Shown one piece after another: positions 9,415 to 17,985 of a stretch of DNA of 64,000 nt. The stretch's first letter is position 1; each line of letters begins with the position of its first letter. This stretch comes from Streptomyces sp. HUAS YS2. Lineage in GTDB: Bacteria; Actinomycetota; Actinomycetes; Streptomycetales; Streptomycetaceae. The translations under genes were made by a program, and so were the position numbers. The notes beneath the pieces were generated by a model, which was not told where the DNA came from, made no database searches, and saw nothing but the letters and a program-made list of their open reading frames with translations. Location of the stretch: assembly GCF_033343995.1 (NCBI RefSeq), contig NZ_CP137573.1, positions 372,001-436,000 of the forward strand, read 5' to 3'.

Positions 9415-10323
9415 GTGGACAGGTCCACCGCCCCGCTGCTGGGCGTGTACAAGGGGTACGGCGCCGAGGCCGTCGCCGCGGTCGAGCGACACGAGGAGCT
9501 CCTCGGCCGGCCGGTCGGTATCGGCAACGACTATCTGCCGCACGGCAGTTGGTCGGACTTCGATCCGGCGACGATGTGCGGGTACCAGCTCGACCCGTGG
9601 CGGAAGTGGCGCGACGCCCGTCCGGGTGCCGCGTTCGTCTACGGGATCCCGCCGCTGGTCGACGGCTTCGAGGGCGCGTTCGCGCGGGGCACGGCGGGCG
9701 AGTTCGACGCCGCGTACGCGCGGGCGGCGCGGGCTCTGGTGGAGTCGGGGCACGGCGACGCGATCGTCCGGCTGGGCTGGGAGCCGAACAACCGCGCCAT
9801 CGGTCCCTGGCAGGCGACGGACGACCCGGGGGGCTACGCGGCGCTGTTCCGGCACGTCGTCGCCGTGTTCCGTGCGACGCCCGGCGCGTGCTTCACGTTC
9901 GAGCTGTCCAGCTCGCTCGGCGTGCGGCCGGGGCACCGGCTCGGCGCCTTCGCCGACTACTACCCGGGGGACGCGTACGTCGACTGGCTCGGCATGAACG
10001 CGTACGACCTCAAGTGGGGCGACCCGGGCGCCTCCGCCGCCGACCGTTGGTCCTGGATCCGGTCCCAGGCGATGGGCCTGGACGCCCACACGGCCTTCGT
10101 CCGCGCGCGGGGCAAGCGCAACGTGTGCTCCGAGTGGGGGCTCTACCGCGCCGGCGACGCGTTCGCCGGCGGTGGCGACAACACGTTCTTCGTGGAGCGG
10201 ATGGCGGAGTACTTCTCCTGGGGCGAGGTCGCCTACCAGTCGTATTTCGACCACGACTGGGGCGGCGGCACCCTCACCGATTTCCCCGCGGGCCGGGCGA
10301 CGTACCGTCGCCGCTTCGGCTGA
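9415..10323 (+). CDS. Glycoside hydrolase, GH26-like (beta-mannanase clan)
   Basis: A 302-residue TIM-barrel glycosidase. Two candidate catalytic acids sit where clan GH-A enzymes keep them: Glu123 in RLGWEPNN (acid/base after strand 4) and Glu240 in CSEWGLY (nucleophile after strand 7). The pattern is most like GH26 endo-beta-mannanase/xylanase. The GTG at 9415 is preferred because GGAGGTG precedes it; an upstream GTG/ATG at 9367 would add residues that do not form a signal peptide. The enzyme therefore appears to lack export, odd for a polysaccharide hydrolase. It lies directly upstream of the sugar-nucleotide and GT2 genes and may trim or release their product. Confidence 0.72.
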   Translation: MDRSTAPLLGVYKGYGAEAVAAVERHEELLGRPVGIGNDYLPHGSWSDFDPATMCGYQLDPWRKWRDARPGAAFVYGIPPLVDGFEGAFARGTAGEFDAAYARAARALVESGHGDAIVRLGWEPNNRAIGPWQATDDPGGYAALFRHVVAVFRATPGACFTFELSSSLGVRPGHRLGAFADYYPGDAYVDWLGMNAYDLKWGDPGASAADRWSWIRSQAMGLDAHTAFVRARGKRNVCSEWGLYRAGDAFAGGGDNTFFVERMAEYFSWGEVAYQSYFDHDWGGGTLTDFPAGRATYRRRFG

Positions 10324-10712
10324 CCTCGAGCGCCACCGTCCCGCCGCCGCACCGCCCTCCCTTTCCCCGCCTCCGAACCCGTACACGGAATTCACGTGTG
10401 CGACGGAATGGGCCGACCGGGCAGGCACGCGCGGCCTGCCCTCACACATACGCGTGACACCTGCGGATTACGCCGTTCGAAAGCCGAAGTGCCATGGAAC
10501 TGGGCGGCAACCCCTCGTGCGCCCCCGAACGGTACCCGCCGAACAGACCATCAGCCGATTTGCCGTCGGGAAAATGACTACGTATGCCCATACTCTCGTC
10601 CTGCGTTTTCCGAGAGAGTGCTCCGCTTTTCGGATCATCCGGTCATCTTCCTTCCGGACGTTCGCGCGGCGGGGCGTGAGGCCTTTCCGCTTCCCATTCC
10701 TGGAGAAACAAA
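10324..10712 (+). promoter_or_regulatory. Leader/promoter region of polysaccharide locus (389 bases)
   Basis: Gap between the glycosidase and the first sugar-nucleotide gene, noticeably less GC-rich than its surroundings (for example 10558-10625), as expected of a promoter and leader. It contains a stem CTCTCG (10593-10598) / CGAGAG (10611-10616) with a 12-base loop, and a GGAGAA ribosome site before 10713. No known riboswitch consensus is evident to me. Short open frames across it look non-coding. Confidence 0.5.
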
Positions 10713-11798
10713 ATGCGCGTTGCCGTGACCGGTGGCGGTGGTTTCCTTGGGTCACACCTGTGCGAGGCGCTCTTGCGGCGCGGCGACTCGGTGGTGTGCC
10801 TGGACAACTTCTCGACGGGCGACCCCGAGAACATCGCACACCTCCTGTCCGACCCGGCCTTCGAGTTCCACCACGCCGACGTGAGCGTGTCCGTGGAGGT
10901 CGCCGGCCGCGTGGACGCCGTCGCTCACCTGGCGTCCCCCGCCTCCCCGCCCGACTACCTCCGCCAGCCGCTGGAGACCCTCGCGGTCGGCAGCCGTGGC
11001 ACCGAGAACGCCCTGCGTCTGGCGCTGCGCCACGACGCCCGCTTCATCCTCGCGTCGACCAGCGAGATCTACGGCGACCCGCTGGTCCACCCGCAGGAGG
11101 AGGCGTACTGGGGCAACGTCAACTCCATCGGCCCGCGCAGCGTCTACGACGAGGCCAAGCGGTACGCGGAGGCGGTCTCCGCCGCCTACCGCCGCACGCA
11201 CGGCGTCGACGTCGGCATCGCGCGGATCTTCAACACCTACGGCCCCCGGATGCGGCCGCACGACGGCCGTGTGGTGTCCAGCTTCATCACCCAGGCGCTG
11301 ACCGGCGAGCCGCTCACCGTGTACGGCGACGGCACGCAGACCCGCAGCTTCTGCTACGTGGACGACCTCGTCCGCGGCCTGCTCGCGCTCCTCGACTCGT
11401 CCGAGCTGGGCCCGTTCAACCTGGGCAACCCCGTCGAGCGCACGGTGACCGAACTGGCCGAGATCGTCCTGGAGATGACCGGCTCGGCGTCCGAGGTGAA
11501 GTACCACCCGCTGCCCGTCGACGACCCGGTCCGGCGCCGCCCGGTCATCACCCGGGCCCGTGACGTGCTGGGCTGGGAGCCGGAGACCGACATCACCGAG
11601 GGCCTGCGCCGGACCGTCGCGTACTTCGCGTCCGAGCCGGAGCGGCTCGGCGCCTCGGCCGCCGCCATCCGCGGCGGCCAGGACGAGACCGTCCCGCTGG
11701 CCGCGGCGACGGCCCCGGCCGCCCCGTCCCAGACGATCCCCGCCCCGGCGACCGCCGCCACCGGCGTGGCGACCGGCTCGCCCGCCTCGGGAGGCTGA
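10713..11798 (+). CDS. UDP-glucuronate decarboxylase (UDP-xylose synthase)-like SDR
   Basis: A 361-residue extended short-chain dehydrogenase. The NAD-binding motif GGGGFLG is at residues 7-13. The stretch STSEIYGDPLVHPQEEAYWG (115-134) and the YDEAK motif with Tyr145 and Lys149 match UDP-glucuronate decarboxylases (UXS), including catalytic Glu118; RIFNTYGPRM is also typical. It would convert UDP-glucuronate, made by the dehydrogenase at 14911, to UDP-xylose or the 4-keto sugar. The last 45 residues are an Ala/Pro/Thr-rich tail absent from characterised enzymes. First gene of the locus that includes GT2, galE and ugd. Confidence 0.86.
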   Translation: MRVAVTGGGGFLGSHLCEALLRRGDSVVCLDNFSTGDPENIAHLLSDPAFEFHHADVSVSVEVAGRVDAVAHLASPASPPDYLRQPLETLAVGSRGTENALRLALRHDARFILASTSEIYGDPLVHPQEEAYWGNVNSIGPRSVYDEAKRYAEAVSAAYRRTHGVDVGIARIFNTYGPRMRPHDGRVVSSFITQALTGEPLTVYGDGTQTRSFCYVDDLVRGLLALLDSSELGPFNLGNPVERTVTELAEIVLEMTGSASEVKYHPLPVDDPVRRRPVITRARDVLGWEPETDITEGLRRTVAYFASEPERLGASAAAIRGGQDETVPLAAATAPAAPSQTIPAPATAATGVATGSPASGG

Positions 11799-11807
11799 TC
11801 CGCGGCC

Positions 11808-11836
11808 CGTGGCCGGGCGGTCGCCGCCCGGCCACG
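11808..11836 (+). terminator. Intra-operon hairpin
   Basis: Perfect 13-bp stem (11808-11820 with 11824-11836) and a three-base TCG loop, starting 10 bases after the stop of the decarboxylase gene and followed by a pyrimidine-rich run. It resembles a Streptomyces intrinsic terminator but lies between two genes of one apparent operon, so it could attenuate or stabilise the transcript entering the GT2 gene. Confidence 0.6.
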
Positions 11837-11906
11837 GCCCTCTTCCCTCCGCCCTTCCCCCAACCGATCACGGCCCGTTTCCGCACCGCCTGGAGAACTC
11901 GCTGTC

Positions 11907-13796
11907 ATGACGTCGCTGGAGCAGAGTCCCGTCCACGGGACCGGCACCGTCCAGGATCCCCCGCTCCACTCCCCCGCCCCCGGCTCACCGGAGGAATGGG
12001 AGGCGCTGGGCGAGGAGATCCGTGCCTTGACGAACGGTGCGGTGGCCTCCATCGGCCCGGACGGACCGGTGTTCGCGACGCCTCCGCGCACGCTCGCCAC
12101 CCTCCGGTCGAGCTTCGTGCGGCAGTTCTCCGTGGGCGACCGCGTCCTGGTGGCCGCGCTGTCCCTCGGCTGGGTGGCGTGCACGGCCTGGTTCTGGATG
12201 TGGTGGCTCCAGCCCGCGCACCGGGCCGGCTGGGTCGGACTGGCCGTCAACAGCGCCCTGCTGATCTATCTGACCCTGCTCCCCCTGCACTTCCTGGTCG
12301 CGATGATCCGGATGCGGCGCTTCGACCCCGCCGTCGAGGTCCCTCAGCTGCGCACCGCGTTCGTCGTCACCCGCGCCCCGTCGGAGAGCTGGGACATCGC
12401 CCGCACCACGCTGGAGGCGATGCTCGACCAGGACTTCCCGCACGCGTACGACGTGTGGCTGTGCGACGAGGACCCCACGGAGGAGATCCTCGACTGGTGC
12501 CGTGCCCACGGCGTCGGCGTCTCCTGCCGCCGAGGCCGGGCGGACTACCATCGGGCCGACTGGCCGCGGCGGACCCGCTGCAAGGAGGGCAACCTGGCCT
12601 TCTTCTACGACCACTGGGGGTACGAGCACTACGACGTCGTCGCCCAGCTCGACTGCGACCACGTCCCGCAGCCGCACTATCTCGCCGAGGTCGTCCGCCC
12701 CTTCGCCGACCCCGCCATCGGCTACGTCGGCGCACCCAGCATCTGCGACGCCAACGCCGACCACTCCTGGGCCGCCCGCGGCCGGCTGCACCGCGAGGCC
12801 ACCTTCCACGGCCCCGTGCAGCTCGGGCACTCCGACGGCCTGGCGCCGCTCTGCATCGGCTCGCACTACGCGGTGCGCACCCAGGCCCTGCGGAACATCG
12901 GCGGCCTCGGCCCCGAGCTCGCGGAGGACTTCACCACCACGTTCCTGCTCAACTCGGCAGGATGGCAGGGCGCGTTCGCGATCGACGCCGAGGCCCACGG
13001 TGACGGTCCGATCACCTTCGCCGCCATGGCCACGCAGGAGTTCCAGTGGTCGCGCAGCCTGGCCGTCGCACTGTTCGGCATGCTCCCGCGCCACTTGGGG
13101 CGGATGCCCGGCAAACTCCGCCTCCGCTTCTCCTTCGCGCTCTCGTACTACCCGCTGCTCGCCGTGACCACCACGATGGGACTGGCCCTGCCTCCGATCG
13201 CGGCGGTGACCGGGCTTCCCTGGATCAACGTCAACTACTTCGAGTTCCTCGGCCACTTCTGGGCCATGTCGTTCTGGCTGATCCTGCTCACTCTGCTGGC
13301 CCGGAGCCGCGGCCTGCTCCGACCCCGGAGCGCGCCGGTCCTCAGCTGGGAGAGCTGGCTGTTCGGGCTCGCACGCTGGCCGTACGTCGCGTGGGGCGTC
13401 TCCGCCGCCGTGATGCAGAAGCTGCGGCCCCGTCAGATCACGTTCAAGGTCACGCCGAAGAAGCGCGACGGCCTGGAGCGGCTCCCGCTGCGCACCGTCG
13501 CCCCGTACCTCCTGATCACCTTGTTCCTGTCGGGCGCGGCCCTCGTCGGCCAGTTCACCGGTCCCGCCTTCGGCTATGTCTTCCTGTGCCTCCTGGGCTC
13601 GCTCTCGTACGCCACGGTGACACTGTCGATCGGCGCGCTGCACATCGGCGAGACGGCGCGCGCCGCGGGCGTGCCGCGGTACCGGGCGTTGCGCACCGCC
13701 GCCGTACCGATGACCGCGGGACTGCTGGCCCTGGTTCCCCTGGCGCTCGCCGTCGCCGTCTTCCCCACCTACCTCGCCGGCTTCTACGCCTGGTGA
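11907..13796 (+). CDS. Membrane glycosyltransferase family 2, cellulose synthase-like
   Basis: A 629-residue processive-type GT2 enzyme. Two membrane helices (about 78-102 and 107-134) precede the cytosolic catalytic domain (150-385), which carries WLCDED near 185-189, the metal/UDP-binding DCDH at 249-252, the catalytic-base-type AEDF at 339-342 and a QEFQW motif at 377-381 where synthases have QxxRW. Six further hydrophobic segments follow to the C-terminus. This layout is that of cellulose/hyaluronan-type synthases that polymerise and extrude a glycan. Neighbouring genes provide UDP-Gal, UDP-GlcA and UDP-Xyl, which suggests the donor pool; the true product is unknown. No PilZ domain or BcsB-like partner is seen. 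Confidence 0.87.
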   Translation: MTSLEQSPVHGTGTVQDPPLHSPAPGSPEEWEALGEEIRALTNGAVASIGPDGPVFATPPRTLATLRSSFVRQFSVGDRVLVAALSLGWVACTAWFWMWWLQPAHRAGWVGLAVNSALLIYLTLLPLHFLVAMIRMRRFDPAVEVPQLRTAFVVTRAPSESWDIARTTLEAMLDQDFPHAYDVWLCDEDPTEEILDWCRAHGVGVSCRRGRADYHRADWPRRTRCKEGNLAFFYDHWGYEHYDVVAQLDCDHVPQPHYLAEVVRPFADPAIGYVGAPSICDANADHSWAARGRLHREATFHGPVQLGHSDGLAPLCIGSHYAVRTQALRNIGGLGPELAEDFTTTFLLNSAGWQGAFAIDAEAHGDGPITFAAMATQEFQWSRSLAVALFGMLPRHLGRMPGKLRLRFSFALSYYPLLAVTTTMGLALPPIAAVTGLPWINVNYFEFLGHFWAMSFWLILLTLLARSRGLLRPRSAPVLSWESWLFGLARWPYVAWGVSAAVMQKLRPRQITFKVTPKKRDGLERLPLRTVAPYLLITLFLSGAALVGQFTGPAFGYVFLCLLGSLSYATVTLSIGALHIGETARAAGVPRYRALRTAAVPMTAGLLALVPLALAVAVFPTYLAGFYAW

Positions 13797-13831
13797 CGGC
13801 CCCCGCGGCCGATCGAGAAATGAGGTCTCCC

Positions 13832-14854
13832 GTGCCCCAGACAGTCCTGGTGACCGGCGGCGCCGGTTTCATCGGCAGCCACACCTGTGTCGAGCTGCTC
13901 CGGTCCGGCCATGAGGTCGTCGTCCTCGACGACCACTCCAACAGCTCCCCCGAGTCCCTCGAGCGCGTCGCCAAGATCGCGGGCCGTCCGATCGCCGCCG
14001 CCCACACCGCGGACGTACGCGACCGCCGGGCCCTGGACAAGGTCTTCGCGAGCCACAAGATCGACGCCGTGATCCACTTCGCCGCGAAGAAGGCCGTCGG
14101 CGAGTCGGTGCAGATCCCGCTCACGTACTACGACATCAACGTCGGCGGCACCACGGCGCTGGTCTCCGCGATGCACGACCACGGTGTGCACCGGCTGGTG
14201 TTCTCGTCGTCCTGCTCGATCTACGGCAACGCCACGGTCGTCCCGCTGACCGAGGAGTCCCCGGCCGCGCCCACCAATCCGTACGCCACGACCAAGTGGA
14301 CCTGCGAGCGGATCCTCGCGGACCTGTGCCGCAATCTGCCGGAGCTGCGGGTACTGGCGCTGCGGTACTTCAACCCTGCGGGCGCCCACCCCACCGGGCT
14401 GCTCGGCGAGGACCCGCGCGGCATCCCGAACAACATCATGCCGTTCCTCGCCCAGATCGCGGTGGGCCGCCGTGAGGAACTGAGCGTCTTCGGCGACGAC
14501 TACCCGACGCCGGACGGCACCGGGGTGCGCGACTACATCCATGTGGTCGACGTCGCCGAGGGTCACCGGGCCGCCCTGGACCACATCGACGACGAACCCG
14601 GCATGCGGGTGTTCAACCTCGGTACCGGGCGCGGTTCGTCGGTCCTGGAGCTCGTGAAGACCTTCGAGGAGGTCTCCGGCCGGCCGATCCCGCACCGGAT
14701 CGCCGCGCGCCGGCCGGGTGACGTCGCCGAACTCGTCGCCGACCCGGCGAAGGTCGAGTCCGCGTGGGGCTGGACCGCGCGGCGCGACGTGGCCGCGATG
14801 TGCCGCGACGCCTGGAACTTCCAGCAGCAGAACCCGTACGGCTACGCCCCCTGA
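13832..14854 (+). CDS. galE: UDP-glucose 4-epimerase
   Basis: A 340-residue SDR epimerase interconverting UDP-glucose and UDP-galactose. It has GGAGFIG (9-15), SSSCSIYG (126-132) and the catalytic YATTK (Tyr151, Lys155), plus the galE-type segments RYFNPAGAHPTG, IPNNIMPF and DGTGVRDYIHVVD. The GTG at 13832 is chosen for the TGAGGT site 5 bases upstream; an in-frame ATG at 13820 would add four residues with a poorer site. It lies 35 bases after the GT2 gene and 56 bases before the UDP-glucose dehydrogenase gene, so all three are probably cotranscribed. The genome may hold another galE in the Leloir operon. Confidence 0.95.
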   Translation: MPQTVLVTGGAGFIGSHTCVELLRSGHEVVVLDDHSNSSPESLERVAKIAGRPIAAAHTADVRDRRALDKVFASHKIDAVIHFAAKKAVGESVQIPLTYYDINVGGTTALVSAMHDHGVHRLVFSSSCSIYGNATVVPLTEESPAAPTNPYATTKWTCERILADLCRNLPELRVLALRYFNPAGAHPTGLLGEDPRGIPNNIMPFLAQIAVGRREELSVFGDDYPTPDGTGVRDYIHVVDVAEGHRAALDHIDDEPGMRVFNLGTGRGSSVLELVKTFEEVSGRPIPHRIAARRPGDVAELVADPAKVESAWGWTARRDVAAMCRDAWNFQQQNPYGYAP

Positions 14855-14910
14855 GGCGCCTGTACTCCTCGCACTTCATCAGCATCGTCGTTCAGACAGG
14901 AGAATTCCGC

Positions 14911-16347
14911 ATGCGGTTGACCGTCATCGGTACGGGATACCTGGGAGCTGTGCACGCCGCGTGCATGGCCGACATCGGGCACGACGTCCTCGGCGTCGAC
15001 GTCGACATCGAGAAGATCACCGCCCTCGCCGAAGGCAGACCCCCCTTCTACGAACCGGGACTCGACGACGTCCTGACCCGGGCCCTCGCCTCCGGCCGGC
15101 TCCGGTTCACCACCAGCCTGCGGGAGGCCGCGGCGCACGGCGAGGTCCACTTCATCTGCGTGGGCACGCCGCAGCAGGCCGGCTCCCAGGCCGCCGATCT
15201 GCGGTACGTGGACGCCGTGGTGGACGGCCTCGCGCCGTACCTTCCCGCCTCGTGCCTGGTGGTCGGCAAGTCCACGGTCCCGGTGGGCACCACCGCACGT
15301 CTGACGTCCCGTATCGCCGGACTCGCGCCGGCGGGCGTACGGGCCGAGGTCGCGTGGAACCCCGAGTTCCTGCGCGAGGGCTTCGCGGTCGAGGACACCC
15401 TGCGGCCGGACCGGCTCGTCGCCGGCGTCGTCAGCGAGCACGCCGACGAGACGCTGCGCCGGGTGTACGCCCCGATGATCGAGGCGGGCGTTCCGTACAT
15501 CAGCACCGACCCGAACACGGCGGAGCTGGTGAAGGTGGCGGCGAACTCCTTCCTCGCCACGAAGATCTCCTTCATCAACGCGATGGCGGAGGTCTGCGAC
15601 GCGGCGGGCGCGGACGTGGTCACGCTCGCCGACGCGCTGGGCCACGACACCCGGATCGGGCGGCGGTTCCTCAACGCCGGTCTCGGCTTCGGCGGGGGCT
15701 GCCTGCCCAAGGACATCCGGGCGTTCACCGCCCGCGCCCAGGAGCTGGGCGTCGGGCCGGCGGTCGCGTTCCTCGACCAGGTCGACGACATCAACAAGCG
15801 TCAGCGGGCCCGCACCGTCACGCTGGCCCGTCAGATGGTCGGCGGCGACCTCACCGGCCGCCGGGTGACCGTGCTGGGCGCCACGTTCAAGCCGAACAGC
15901 GACGACGTGCGCGATTCGCCGGCGCTGGCCGTCGCGGCGGCGCTGCACCGCGAGGGGGCCGACGTCCGGGTGCACGACCCGGAGGGCACGGCCAACGCGC
16001 GGATCGCCCACCCGGAGCTGCGGTGCAGCTCGGATCTGCTCACCGCCTGCCAGGGCGCCGAGATCGTGCTGCACCTCACCGAGTGGGGCCAGTACCGCGA
16101 GGTGGACCCGGTCAAGCTGGGCCGCGTCGTACGCAATCCGATCCTGATCGACGGGCGCAACGCCCTGGCGCACGAGGAGTGGCGGGCCGCCGGCTGGACC
16201 GTCAAGGCCCTCGGCCGTCCCGCCCCCGCGGACCGGCCGCAGGTCGCAGCGGTCCACGAGCCGCTGCGCGCCACGATCGCGTCGCCGGCCGGCGAGCCGG
16301 AGCCCGCCTCGGCGCTGGCCTCGGCCGTGCCGGCCGCCTCGGCGTAG
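14911..16347 (+). CDS. ugd: UDP-glucose 6-dehydrogenase
   Basis: A 478-residue NAD-dependent enzyme oxidising UDP-glucose to UDP-glucuronate. The N-terminal Rossmann domain starts IGTGYLG (6-12); the central domain has NPEFLREG (150-157) and the catalytic thiol Cys264 in GFGGGCLPKD; the C-terminal UDP-binding domain has GATFKPNSDDVRDSP. A 40-residue Ala/Pro-rich tail beyond the usual end mirrors the tail on the decarboxylase at 10713. An AGGAGAA site precedes the ATG. With the UXS-like gene it completes a UDP-Glc to UDP-GlcA to UDP-Xyl route. Confidence 0.96.
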   Translation: MRLTVIGTGYLGAVHAACMADIGHDVLGVDVDIEKITALAEGRPPFYEPGLDDVLTRALASGRLRFTTSLREAAAHGEVHFICVGTPQQAGSQAADLRYVDAVVDGLAPYLPASCLVVGKSTVPVGTTARLTSRIAGLAPAGVRAEVAWNPEFLREGFAVEDTLRPDRLVAGVVSEHADETLRRVYAPMIEAGVPYISTDPNTAELVKVAANSFLATKISFINAMAEVCDAAGADVVTLADALGHDTRIGRRFLNAGLGFGGGCLPKDIRAFTARAQELGVGPAVAFLDQVDDINKRQRARTVTLARQMVGGDLTGRRVTVLGATFKPNSDDVRDSPALAVAAALHREGADVRVHDPEGTANARIAHPELRCSSDLLTACQGAEIVLHLTEWGQYREVDPVKLGRVVRNPILIDGRNALAHEEWRAAGWTVKALGRPAPADRPQVAAVHEPLRATIASPAGEPEPASALASAVPAASA

Positions 16348-16447
16348 ACCCGCGCCCGCGGGCCCCGTCCTGCCCCGTCCTCGCGCACCGTCCCTGCGGA
16401 CCGGCCTCGCGACGGCGGGGCGGACGCCTGCCACGGCCCGCCGCGCG

Positions 16448-17320
16448 TCACTCGCCGTCGGGGCCGCTCTCCGCCTCGGCGATGAGCGCGGTACCCACCC
16501 GGCGGAAGCCGAGCCGTGCGTAGATCCGCGCGACGTCCTCGTCACCGGCGGACAGGAACACCGTGCGGACGCCCCGTTCCCGGGCGTCCGCCACCAGCGC
16601 CGAGGTCACGGCGAGCCCCAGTCCGCGCCTGCGGGCGGCAGGCAGCGTGCCGACACCGACGACCTCGCTGACGGAGCCGACCGGTTGGTGCTGTCCCGCG
16701 CAGAGCACCGTGTCGTTCTCCAGAGCGGCGGCGAGCCGCGTCAGTCCGGCCGTCATCCGGCCCGCGACACGGTCCGCGGATCCGTCGCCGGCGTGCTGCC
16801 GCATCAGGTCCGCCAGTTCGGGCGCGCCGGCGGCGCCGACCTGCGTGCCGGGGTCGGCGAAGGCGAGGTGCGGGACGGTCACCGCGCCGAGCAGCGCGGG
16901 ATCGTCCGCGTCGAGCAGCCGTACGACGACACCGTCCGCACGCGGCGGCTCCGCGGCCTCGGCGGGCGCGTCGAGGTCCAGCGCCATCAGCGGGTGCGCG
17001 TGGACGACGAGCCCGGCGCCCTCGACGGCGGCACGCAGGCCGGGGGTGGTCTCGTCGACCCACTCGAAGGCCTCCGGCACGCCCAGTTCCCGCTGCCGCG
17101 CGCGGACTCGCGCCACGTCGTCGGCCGTCGCCCCGGCTGCCGCCTTCACCGTGGGCCGCGCGTAGTAGGGCCAGCCCGCCCCCTCCTGCACGAACAGCGT
17201 CAGCGGCCCGAAGTCCTCGGCACGGGCGGAGGAACGCGGTACGGCGTCGTAGTAGCGCTCGATACGGTCCAGCAGGTCACGGCGGCACTCAGGATCAAGA
17301 TCGGAAGTCACGCCGGGCAT
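16448..17320 (-). CDS. GNAT family N-acetyltransferase
   Basis: A 290-residue protein with a C-terminal GNAT fold. The acetyl-CoA-binding loop appears in VVGVGTLPAARRRGLGLAVT (about residues 220-240), preceded by the beta-bulge strand and followed by VRTVFLSAGDEDVARIYARLGF, the classic motif B end. The N-terminal 130 residues are less conserved and may be a second degenerate GNAT domain. The start is uncertain: ATG at 17320 or a GTG nine bases further in; both lack a strong ribosome site. Substrate unknown. It is convergent with the UDP-glucose dehydrogenase. Confidence 0.83.
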   Translation of the reverse strand: MPGVTSDLDPECRRDLLDRIERYYDAVPRSSARAEDFGPLTLFVQEGAGWPYYARPTVKAAAGATADDVARVRARQRELGVPEAFEWVDETTPGLRAAVEGAGLVVHAHPLMALDLDAPAEAAEPPRADGVVVRLLDADDPALLGAVTVPHLAFADPGTQVGAAGAPELADLMRQHAGDGSADRVAGRMTAGLTRLAAALENDTVLCAGQHQPVGSVSEVVGVGTLPAARRRGLGLAVTSALVADARERGVRTVFLSAGDEDVARIYARLGFRRVGTALIAEAESGPDGE

Positions 17321-17398
17321 CCAAACACGAGCCCGTGCCACCCCGCACTCCCTTTCCGCTCGCGCCCCTTCCGGCCCCCCGCTCCATCCTCCGCGCGG

Positions 17399-17893
17399 TC
17401 AGTACCAGAACGCCTTGACGACTTCGTACCCGGCCGCCGCGGCCCGCCGGTAGAACCCCTGCAACCGGACATGGTGGCCGCGTATGTGCTGCCTCAGCTC
17501 GTCCTCGTCGGTACCCGACCCCGGCCCGGCGAGCCTGGCTCCCATCATGGCCCACAGCGCGTCGAAGTCGGCCCGGTCCAGGAACGCCGCGGCCTCGCGC
17601 ACCTCCTCGGGCCCGAGCAGCACGAACGGCGGTCTTCGCCCCCCGAGCACGTCCACGACCCGCCCTCCGTACACGGCCAGTTCGCAGCTCCCGCCGTCGC
17701 TCTCGTCCAGCGAGACCGCGGCCGAGTGGAGCTGCCCCACCACGCCGAAGTCCTTCTCGATCGACGTCGAGACTCCTGCCGCGGACTCGACCGCGTGGGC
17801 GTCCCACGCGTCCCGCATGAACGTCTCCAACCAGACCGCGTCTGCCCGGACTTCCCCCGCCGGCACCGCGCGCAGGTGCATGTGAAAGCTCAT
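17399..17893 (-). CDS. DUF1877 family protein
   Basis: A 164-residue protein whose opening MSFHMHLRAV and later LGPEEVREAAAFLDRADFDAL match the DUF1877 (YfbM-like) family, of unknown biochemical role and usually about this size. No catalytic motif or signal peptide can be seen. It stands between the acetyltransferase and the S66 peptidase, all on the minus strand but with gaps of 78 and 92 bases, so each may have its own promoter. Confidence 0.8.
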   Translation of the reverse strand: MSFHMHLRAVPAGEVRADAVWLETFMRDAWDAHAVESAAGVSTSIEKDFGVVGQLHSAAVSLDESDGGSCELAVYGGRVVDVLGGRRPPFVLLGPEEVREAAAFLDRADFDALWAMMGARLAGPGSGTDEDELRQHIRGHHVRLQGFYRRAAAAGYEVVKAFWY

Positions 17894-17985
17894 GTCGTCG
17901 CCCCTCCCCCGTGACGGCCCGACGACCGGACCGTGGGAACGACGCTATCCCCCGCCACCGACAACGGCGGTGTGCCACTCGTCGG

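Noticed and set aside
9000..9527. Minus-strand frame overlapping the small membrane protein and the glycosidase start
   Set aside because: Low-complexity Pro/Arg/Ser translation with no ribosome site; it runs across two plus-strand ribosome sites.
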